Source: Misgurnus anguillicaudatus
Lineage: Eukaryota; Chordata; Actinopteri; Cypriniformes; Cobitidae
Direction: 5' to 3'
DNA length: 64,000 nt
NCBI RefSeq assembly: GCF_027580225.2
Contig: NC_073358.2
Location: forward strand, 48,322,001-48,386,000
Part shown: positions 55,969 to 64,000 of the stretch, piece by piece
Layout of the letters: the number at the start of each line of letters is the position of its first letter
Numbering within the stretch: position 1 is the first letter of the stretch
Notes under the pieces: model-generated
Database searches by the model: none
What the model saw: only the letters and a program-made list of their open reading frames with translations
Told to the model about the DNA's origin: nothing
Program-made: the position numbers and the translations under genes

Positions 55969-58090
55969 GGGCCTCATTCATAAAACCTTTGTAAGTATTT
56001 TTCGCATAAAACTCGGAACCTTTCCTTTAGATTTACTGCGTTAACATCAGATGTGATAGTAAAATGTGTGTATATTTACACATAAAAGACTAATAGACCA
56101 CAATAAATTAAACCGTATCCGCCAAACCGTTTTAAAGCTAGATGAAATAATACCTGTTTCGCTTCTGAAAAAAGCAGTATGGTGGCAAATGAGAGCACGT
56201 TGGAAGCACTGCGCATTATTTCGGAGACACGCTTTATGCCATGCCGCATTACCAACTTGGGTGTGCATTATTTCTGAAAAATTCAACTCCCCGTCATCAA
56301 TTATTCCTTATTTTGAAGAATATGACTGAATATAAAAATGCAGTACCAATTTATATTAACTTCTCCATTATTGAGTTGTATGATGGTTGGTCAATATAGT
56401 GTTTGTCCTGCCCCTCCTCTACTGTGATTGGACGGCTGTGTAAAAAAGGACAGTGACGAGCTTTGTGTTCTTCCCATAGACTGTAAAAAAATATGGACGT
56501 AGTGTCCGTGACGTCACCCATAGGTTTCTAACGATCTTTTTGAAGCCAATAGTAGGAGGTGCCTGCCGTCGCCATCTTGGTATCGCCATCACTCGCTGAT
56601 ATCCGAAAAAGGGTAAGGAGGCGGGACGTGGGTGAAGCTGAGGTGACTGGTTGCTGAAACCATGCCCGCCTAGCTCGACTCTAGTGACAGCAGTTCAACC
56701 GTCACTCAAGTGGCCATACCCTTAAGTATGCAGAACTTAAAGGCTTAATATAATTGAAATGGATGAGTTACAAAAAATTCACCCCCTGGCAGTTGTCATG
56801 AAGGGCAAAATTAGCTATACAGACCAAAAACACTTTTTGTACCACTATAAACATTATTTTCTACTCTAAAGATGGCCATTTTAACATGGGGGTCTATGGG
56901 AATTGATTCCCTTTTGGAGCCAGCCTCTAGTGGGCAGTTGATGAATCGCAGTTTAAATCACTTCCGTATTGGCTTCATCACAGAGATCAGAAAGTTGCCC
57001 CTCGGTTCTTGCCAAAGTTAAAGAGTCATTTAAAAAAAGACATGGCAAAATAACTTGTGAAATATCATTATGATAGTGCATCAAAATGCAGTGTTATCCG
57101 TTTTTCTAAAATAATACAGAACGTTTGAAAGTTTTACACACCATTTTCACGTGGTAGAGAGCAGGTGGAAATATTTTTCGTACCAATTAACATTTTAAAA
57201 ATATGAACATTTTGTCGCTGTCCGATGAAAACCACGCATGTCCATTTTGCTGATTTTGAGATTTTTCGACGAATTGAATGTCCAGGTTCATTTCCGTATA
57301 CAGTATGCTTCACATATCTTAATGGACAATGAAAAGTTGTGAAATCATGTCATCTGATTTTCACGTATATCCATTTGGTGTCAAAGCTGTCAATCACGCC
57401 GCGTATCTCCCGCCCTGTGGAAGCATCTCGCCTGTCTCGTGAAGTTTCATCGAAGCTCAGCACTGGAAAGTCGAATAAACATAGCCTGGTGAGACAATGA
57501 CTTTCCTTCATCGAGGTAAACGTTTCCCCCTGACGCCAGACGTACCTCTAGGAGTGACAAAATTACGGTAGGACTGTACAAACAAAGTATCTGTCTAGCA
57601 TTACCATGTCAGTGTATTGATTCATTGTCCCTTCATAGTTTGCAAGAGACATTTAACAAATTTATAATAATATTAAATAAACTAAGCGTATTTCATAAAC
57701 TAAGACGTAGGCTGTTTAATAAACTGAGCGTATTCATCTGTCAATATAAAACGTGATTTGGCCATTCTAATTAATGATCGGAAGAACGCGTATCGACCAC
57801 CGTTACTGTAAAATATGCACGTATGTCCATTTAAACTCAATTTTGGTCAAATGTGGATTATATCATTACACTGCCAAGAATATGGTTACATGTAAAGATG
57901 CCGTACCAAGTATGACAACGCTACATTCGACTGCTTTTGAAATACTGTGTTTTTTTTCACTTCCTGAAAAGTAACCGTTTTGGACATACGCAAGTTTCAT
58001 CGGGCAGCGACGATATGCATGAATCAGAAAACGTACGTCAGAATGACTTTGCGGACGATTTACACATAACGATTTTCATAAATGAGGCCC
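55969..58090. mobile_element. MITE-like element, GGGCCTCATT ends, TSD ATT, 2.1 kb
   Basis: The left end GGGCCTCATTCATAAAACC and the right end TTTTCATAAATGAGGCCC are inverted, and ATT flanks both sides (55966-55968, 58091-58093). A 3-bp target site would suit a Harbinger/PIF-like element, but that is inference. A different repeat is embedded at 56477-57000. No transposase frame survives. Confidence 0.75.
56477..57000. repeat. Repeat starting ATAGACTGTAAAAAAATATGG, nested
   Basis: Begins ATAGACTGTAAAAAAATATG, followed by GACGTAGTGTCCGTGACGTC and GAAGCCAATAGTAGGAGG. The complementary end occurs at 61365-61457 (TTGGCTTCAAAAAAGC, GGACACTACATCCATTC, TTTTTTTACAGTCTA). The copy here lies inside the GGGCCTCATT element; its right border is uncertain. 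Confidence 0.6.
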
Positions 58091-58159
58091 ATTGTCTTCA
58101 TAAATTCAGTATTATTCTAATGAAGGCTAAATGGCAGATGATGGCTTAATGGTAAATGC

Positions 58160-59115
58160 CACTTGCAAATGGGAAATCTGTTAACCTAAATAGGCAGGCA
58201 TCCCTATGCCACATACACTATCATACACAGTGTATCCTCTAAGACTGCATTACATGAAATTCATCCTGAAACATTGATATTCCAGGGATGCTATAGCATT
58301 TTCTCTTTACTTAACCAATATAAGAACCCCCATGAGATGAACCTCTTTGTTTAAAGCAAGATATATAGTGTGGGATGTTTTAAAACGTATTGACTTACTT
58401 TGTGATAGAAAGAGAGATAGAATGAGCGAGAGAGAGAGAGAGAGAGAGGGCTGTCTGGGGAATCATCTAAGGACTCTTTTGATGTTTTTCCTCTATTCTT
58501 TTTACGAGTAAAGGTCACTGGATTCTGTGTCATCCGTTCTGGCCGTCTGACATTCAAAGTTTTTCATAGCTTGTGGCTTTTTAAACAAAATCTCAGAATA
58601 AAAACCGTCCCTCTCTTATCGAAAAAGTCCCCAGCAGTAAATCCACGTCCAGCTGTCAGGTTTCCCGGTGTTCAGAAATGGCATCAAGTCTTACATTTAA
58701 CCTTTAAAGCCATAAAAAAACAATCTGCACAAGTCTTACGAATCCCGTTTACATAGCGGTGATGAGGAGGAACGTGGTAAACGGTGACACCGGGGAGGGG
58801 AAAATGTTGGTGTCATAACATGCAGCGGTAATTATCAGTCTTCGGCTCTCCAGGCACCGAGCTGAGCTCCTCGACATGCTGAGCAGCTACCGAATTTACA
58901 TCATCTGCCCCAGGCATCTGCCGCAGCCCCACACGAGGATGAAATCGAGTTTATTTACACCACCCACTCTTCACACTGAACAATATCACCCATCACGATC
59001 CTCTGCAGGGAAAGAAACTGCATGCGGTGGACTGCTGAGAGTCCTGCAATCAGTAGTCGCTCCTCTGATGTGCTTAAATTGGATTGTAATGGAAATGTCG
59101 CTCATTTGATATATT
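58160..59115. other. Repeat-poor stretch, candidate conserved DNA; (GA)n at 58424-58450
   Basis: Apart from a GA microsatellite (58424-58450) this stretch shows no transposon ends. Sequences such as TGCAGCGGTAATTATCAGTC and CTCCTCGACATGCTGAGCAGC are of mixed composition, unlike the AT-rich repeats around them. No frame has a recognisable domain or splice sites that I would defend. Confidence 0.35.
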
Positions 59116-59565
59116 TTAAGCCAAACATTTCGCAAATGTTATACTGGACTCAGTTGGAGACCACTTTTGAAAATGATTATATGCTACATTTTTCTAAATT
59201 AGAAGAATACAAGTTAAAATTGGCTATGGCAGTTCATTGGAACAAATGCGTCAAATGGAGCCGCCATCTTGAAACAGGGAAGCCCTGCATCAGCGTCATT
59301 GTAGGCAAAGGTGTAACGGAAATAAAATCACCATTTTCAATTTTTTTGTTCGTTCCCATGTTCAGACATGTATTAAGCATTGAGTCCAGAGAAAATGTAA
59401 AGTTTTTCTATATAATGCATAATGCTAGTATTCCTAACATTGTTACGTAGCACAAAAGTGCGGCATCATCCATGAATTCAAAGTACCGGTGGAGATGCAT
59501 TACCTAGCTACTTCCTATGACAAGACCCCTGTTCCAAGATGGCATCGGTTTTGATGCACACTTAG
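59116..59565. other. No recognisable feature
   Basis: AT-rich. A 142-codon frame on the + strand (59022-59450) crosses it, but it has no domain and biased AT-rich codons, so it is not called. Confidence 0.4.
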
Positions 59566-59569
59566 AACC

Positions 59570-59832
59570 CCAAGGCGACATCTAGTGTACATATCTATAA
59601 ACACTGCCGATACCTCCTCTTCTTCGTTGGCTAACTGCTCTCCTGGGGCATCATGGGATAGTGAAGTGCCAGTCGTGTCATGCACACTTCAAAAGCTAAC
59701 CGGAAGTAGTAGGTCATCCGGGTACTTTTTGCATACTGTTTTTGGAATACTATGTATTCGGACATACTACTCGCCTCGTCTACTGCTTTTCGCCTACTAT
59801 ATAGTATGGAAGTAGACGGTTTCGGACACAGC
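59570..59832. repeat. Partial MITE, TATGTATTCGGACATACTAC type
   Basis: Contains GAAGTGCCAGTCGTGTCATGC, GGTACTTTTTGCATACTGTTTTTGG, CTATGTATTCGGACATACTA and the end GTAGACGGTTTCGGACACAGC. This resembles the right arm of a dispersed fish repeat whose ends read TTTCGGACGCAGC. The left end was not identified. Confidence 0.5.
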
Positions 59833-61360
59833 ATCAGTCTGTAAAAAATTTGGCCTCAGCTGTAGATAATCTGCACAAATTAAGTAAAGAAAATCTGGAG
59901 AAAATCTGGAGTTGATTTCGCAGTGAAAGAGGGGATTAAATTTGGCAGCGCTGTAAATCCCAGCAGCTAGCAATTGTTTTCGATTAAACTTCAGAAAGAG
60001 AATTGCTTGGAGGAACACTTGAGAGACAATGATCAGTAGCTGAGGTCAAGAAACAGGAAAATAAGTGAAGACAGAACACCGAGAACATCTTTTCATTTAA
60101 TGAGAGAATCTGGCACTGAAGTCGCACACAGCAATAGTTGTGATGTTGGCAAAGTTTCACACCAACAAAAGACTGTTGAAAAATAGTATAAATACAACAA
60201 AATAGAAAACAATGTGTGATTTAGTCTTTAAATAGATCCAAACCAAACCAAACCATTAGACACGAGGAATCAAATCTGTCCTGATCTTTTGAAAGCAAAA
60301 GACATTGCAGTATTATGAAAAAACACGGTATCTTTGGGAATCTCAAACTATTGATACACAATCTAGATTAATTGTATGATTGTCTTGAGTTAACTTGTGA
60401 TTAATCGCAACTTAATTGCACATTTTATCTGTTCTATATTTACCTTAATTTATTTAACACTCTTAAAGTTTTTAATACTCTAATCAATATGGGTGTGGAC
60501 AAATATAAATGCTTTATGCAAATGTATGTTTATTATTATTATTATGAGTCAATAATAAAAGTTAATAAAAAAAAAATCTGGTTAACATTTTTTAAAGGTT
60601 CAAAAACACAGCATCCATACCTTAAAATCACTTTTTAAACACACAGAAATTAAACAACAATGTTACACTTTTTTCTTTCTTTTACTCTTTGATTGACATT
60701 GAGACAGATCATTTTAAGATCTGTAATGCAAATATCTTATATAATGTTACACATATATTTTTTCCCAACAATTAATCAAACATTTACTTAAGACATAACA
60801 GATTATATCTGCATGAATTTTTGCCAAAACGGATATTTTTAAAACTGTAATTTTGTCTATATGTGCATATATCAGGGTCGAGCACCTGTGTGCATGCTTC
60901 AGATATGTCAGTCAGCGTGAGGAAGTCTTGTCACTCTTAAACATCAATCAAGTCCTGAACTGCATCTCTATTAATAACTATTTAAACATCAAGCAATTCC
61001 TGTCTGTAAGTTGCCTGCCAAAGCACATTCTATTAATAGCATAAATTTTTATATTTATTTATTACATATTTTTTATATTAGCTTGGCTTATTTTATGCAT
61101 GTTAACATTTTAAATAATGCTAAAACATATTAACAAGTAAAATAAAACTCAATAAGTAAAACAAAAAAGTTTTGAGTAGACTATATATCAGATACCCTCA
61201 GATTGTCTAAATAGTCTAAATGCTATAAATATTAATTAAAATATTATTTATTAATACATATTATTTATTTATTAATTAACCTTTTTTATATAATATTTAA
61301 ACTCCAACTACTGAAATGTTGTTTTAATAAAATGGCAAGATATCTAAGTTATAAAAGATA
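59833..61360. other. AT-rich; no gene seen
   Basis: Contains a (TTA)n stretch near 60530-60546 and a fragment of the GATTAATCGC MITE end near 60398-60425. No frame is supported. Confidence 0.4.
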
Positions 61361-61364
61361 TCCA

Positions 61365-61457
61365 AGATGGCGACGACAGACCCCACCAACTATTGGCTTC
61401 AAAAAAGCTCTTCATAAAACTTCATGGACACTACATCCATTCTTTTTTTACAGTCTA
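61365..61457. repeat. Inverted end fragment of the TAGACTGTAAAAAA repeat
   Basis: Complement of the left end at 56477 (CATGGACACTACATCCATTC and TTTTTTTACAGTCTA). It directly abuts the GGGCCC element that starts at 61459, which therefore inserted at or beside this repeat's terminus. Confidence 0.65.
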
Positions 61458-61458
61458 A

Positions 61459-62646
61459 GGGCCCTATTTTAACGATCTAAGCACATTGTCTAAAGCGCAC
61501 AGCGCAACGTCTAAACGGGTGTGTCCGAATCCACTTTTGCCAATTTAACGACAGAAAAAATGGTTTGTGCGCCGAGCGCATGGTCGAAAAGGGTTGGTCC
61601 TATTTTTTTAATGAGCAACGGGAGTATTTTGGGCATAACATGCAATAAACCAATGGAGTATCAGCTTTCATCCCCTTTAAAAGACTGTTGCGCTGGCGCT
61701 ATGTCTAATTCCTATTTAGATGACGGACTTTGTAAACTGAAAAACAAAGTGGAGGAAGAAAATCCCCAGTTTAAGATTAATGTTAAATAATTGTGTTGCT
61801 TTTCACTTTTCAATTTTTTTATTAAATCTTTAAAACCCGTTTTCTGTTAGTCATGGAAGTAAAAAAGCAGGCTCTTAATTGCTTTAAATGTATGGCTCAA
61901 TATCATCAAGTATGTACGAAAAAGTTTGTACTCTAAAAATACTTTATTTTATAACAAACAGGAGATAAAGAATTTACAAACGTCTCTCCGCACGTTTCAG
62001 CACGTTTATTTTAAGCATTACTTAAACATTTTTCTCATCTCACCATATCCACAGGTACAGAGTCATCACATACAATAAATCCGTGAGGTAGCATTTAAAA
62101 AAAAAAAACATTTAAAAACAGATGCATTTGTTTAAGCAAAGCATTTATTTACTTATCAGGCTACAGATGAAGCGGCTCTTTGCGCCTTCTAACGTCTCAT
62201 AATTAGTCCTCATTTATGTCCAAGAGACTCAATAATAATCTTTTACATTCAATCCTTTATACTTTCATATTTAAAAACGTTTTTGTGCTGCTGCGCATTC
62301 ATGTGTGTGATAAGTAAACTCGCGTTGTCGTCCCGTTTAGACGCATATTACTAATGCGCTCTTTAAATAACAAAAAAACACTATTGCTCCACTGATTTTA
62401 GACTTTAGACCAGGTTTTTGTTGGTCAATGGCGTAGTCTACTTTAATTGCCTAAAAATAGCAACGCGCCAACAATGCGCCTGAACACACCTCGTTTTCAG
62501 ACCAGAACGCCCATGGGCGCAAAATGGGGCACAAATGCATTTGCTATTTAAACAACGCGGCGCTAAACGTGAAAATTATAATTGCGCAGGGTGGAAACTA
62601 GCAAAAGACACTTCCGTCCCATTGCGCCGGGTGTAAGATGGAGCCC
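61459..62646. mobile_element. GGGCCCTATTTTAACG-ended DNA transposon, 1188 bp, uninterrupted copy
   Basis: The ends GGGCCCTATTTTAACGATCT and GGGTGTAAGATGGAGCCC match the middle element of the 25-28 kb nest, and the whole length is collinear with it apart from that copy's two insertions. A conserved short frame lies at 61701-61790. The transposase is otherwise absent, so it is non-autonomous. Flanks TAA and TAT leave the target duplication uncertain. Confidence 0.85.
61701..61790 (+). CDS. Short conserved transposon frame (29 codons), possible first exon
   Basis: Reads MSNSYLDDGLCKLKNKVEEE then NPQFKINVK and stops. The copy at 25692 shares almost the whole peptide but has one stop. The frame starts about 30 bp after TTTAAAAG, a TATA-like box, and could be the remnant N-terminus of the element's own gene. 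I do not recognise a domain, and there is no evidence of expression. Confidence 0.3.
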   Translation: MSNSYLDDGLCKLKNKVEEENPQFKINVK

Positions 62647-62649
62647 TAT

Positions 62650-63520
62650 GTTGCCAACCCATGCGCAGTAGCTGAAACGACCTTGAACAAGGTGATTTGG
62701 TGCAATTTGAGCTTAAGCAGCGGTTTTGGTACAGTTGATGTATGTCAGGTTTAATTGTTGATCAGAAATATGTTGTTTTAATTGTAATTTTAGCACATTC
62801 TTGTCCCCATTCAGATAGATATGCCTTTAGTCTTGCATGACTGAAATAACTGCCCGAAGGCATTGCAAACATGGACACCTAGTTGCACGACTTCACTAAT
62901 AAGACTTAAGCTCAATCTATCATTCACAACCAATCTCCTTCTCCAACACAAACAAATAGAAAGGCTTTGGCTGTACACCAACTAAAGGTGCCATTCAGCC
63001 CGAGTCTACAGACGCCAACAATCTGACTTCTGCTTTGGACTGTGGAAAACTGTGGGCGTCTCTTCTGTTCTGAAGACATGATTTTACACTGGGATTACAG
63101 TTAAGAGAATGACAAGATTATACGGCAATCATAAGAAAAGAAAGCAGGAAATTATCCTAAATTATATCACCCACCACAAACCAGCAACAAAATATCTCAA
63201 TATAAAAGAACATGACTCAAAGTACTTCTAGAAATGTTGGCGACACGTCAATTACAGAAACGGTCTGATTTAGCTCTTAAAGGATTCTCCCCCTCTACAA
63301 TGATTTGACAAACGGTCTTGTCTGATGATTTCCCATGAAAATAGGAAGGTGATGCAATACATACTGGGCATGCCCTTAGAGAAATAGCCTAAAGAGAAAA
63401 CACTTAACTCAAGTAGAAAAGTAAACCCTAAAGGACCTGCCAACTAACCTCAGAATGTAAAAGGCATAGCAAGGAATATTAAGCTTTAAATGAATGTGTC
63501 TCTTAAGCGTATGGCAGACG
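62650..63520. other. No recognisable feature
   Basis: Unique-looking sequence without supported frames or repeat ends. Confidence 0.4.
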
Positions 63521-63524
63521 CTTG

Positions 63525-63690
63525 CAAATGACACAAATTGGGTGCCGCGATTGCCGCAAAAACATGCGCTATTCGCTTCAAACAAAATTAAAAACATTCA
63601 ACTCAAGCGAAAAATGTGCATGACAAACTTCAATCCCACGAGCAATCTAGATCGAGGAACGCGATGCTTCGCGTTTGGTGTGTACGCGAT
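63525..63690. repeat. Interspersed repeat ending GCGTTTGGTGTGTACG (copy 2)
   Basis: ATTGGGTGCCGCGATTGCCG, AAAACATGCGCTATTCGC, AAGCGAAAAATGTGCATGAC and GCTTCGCGTTTGGTGTGTAC occur in order. The stretch is closely repeated at 63847-64000 and more distantly at 1430-1637. Confidence 0.7.
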
Positions 63691-63846
63691 CAATAAACTT
63701 TTTCTTAATTTAAAGAGGGAATAAGAGAAGGAAATGACATGCAGTATATTTTCTAAAAGACGCAGCATGAAACTAAGACACTAAATATTGTATCCCATAA
63801 TGCAATGCTTGACATGACCTGCAATTTGGGCGAATTGGCACTGGGC

Positions 63847-64000
63847 AAATTGGGTGCCGCGATTGCCGCAAAAACATGTGCTATTAGCCTCAAATGCATC
63901 TTTGCAGAATTCAAAAATATTAAACTCAAGTGAAAAATTTGCATGACAAGAAGTTAAATCTAGATCGAGGAACGCGATGCTTCACATTTGGTGTGTATGC
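63847..64000. repeat. Interspersed repeat (copy 3), cut by the window end
   Basis: Repeats the previous copy block for block (ATTGGGTGCCGCGATTGCCG, AAAACATGTGCTATTAGCC, ATCTAGATCGAGGAACGCGA, TTTGGTGTGTATGC) about 310 bp downstream. This makes a direct pair that could be a tandem duplication or the two ends of one element. Confidence 0.65.

Noticed and set aside
59022..59450. 142-codon frame
   Set aside because: No domain, AT-rich codons and no splice or promoter context; chance openness is likely.

Overview
The window looks like teleost fish DNA, most likely from a cypriniform (carp/zebrafish-like) fish. The evidence is one exon of a vertebrate Nogo-receptor gene plus a very dense load of interspersed repeats of the kinds seen in cyprinid genomes: hAT-type elements with 8-bp target duplications, foldback MITEs, tRNA-derived SINEs resembling the HAmo type, and a DIRS-type tyrosine-recombinase retrotransposon. 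The species assignment is inference; nothing was searched.

Only one host gene is supported. The large terminal coding exon of rtn4r (Nogo-66 receptor 1) lies at 52885-54302 on the + strand, with a splice acceptor just before it and a 3' UTR with polyadenylation signals near 54962 and 54982. Its tiny first exon was not found. Part or all of the sequence upstream may therefore be rtn4r intron 1 and flanking DNA, and 55-64 kb is downstream intergenic DNA.

Layout. 1-9.7 kb: mostly non-coding, with two hATs that have target duplications (1697-2124, 4252-4592), a 1.1-kb foldback element whose arms are AT-rich tandem repeats (4799-5921), and a GTTGC minisatellite (6830-8095). 9.7-18.7 kb: a degenerate full-length DIRS-type retrotransposon (10479-16439) sitting between two facing 11-bp repeat ends. 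20-24.3 kb: MITEs, SINE pieces and a 263-bp DIRS-like remnant. 24.7-31.1 kb: two deeply nested transposon stacks. 32.4-39 kb: more MITEs, SINEs and unique sequence. 39.36-45.46 kb: a MITE enlarged by two internal tandem arrays, the second a 191-bp satellite whose unit contains a tRNA-like SINE with A and B boxes on the minus strand. 45.5-52.9 kb: MITEs and repeat-poor stretches that could be conserved non-coding DNA. 55-64 kb: another nested MITE (55969-58090) and a GGGCCC-ended element (61459-62646) related to one member of the 25-28 kb stack.

The most notable structure is the 39.4-45.5 kb array. A SINE appears to have landed in a MITE, and the SINE plus a short MITE fragment was then amplified about twenty-fold, including a 7-unit (1337-bp) higher-order duplication. 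Except where a gene is named, I see no protein-coding content that I would defend.
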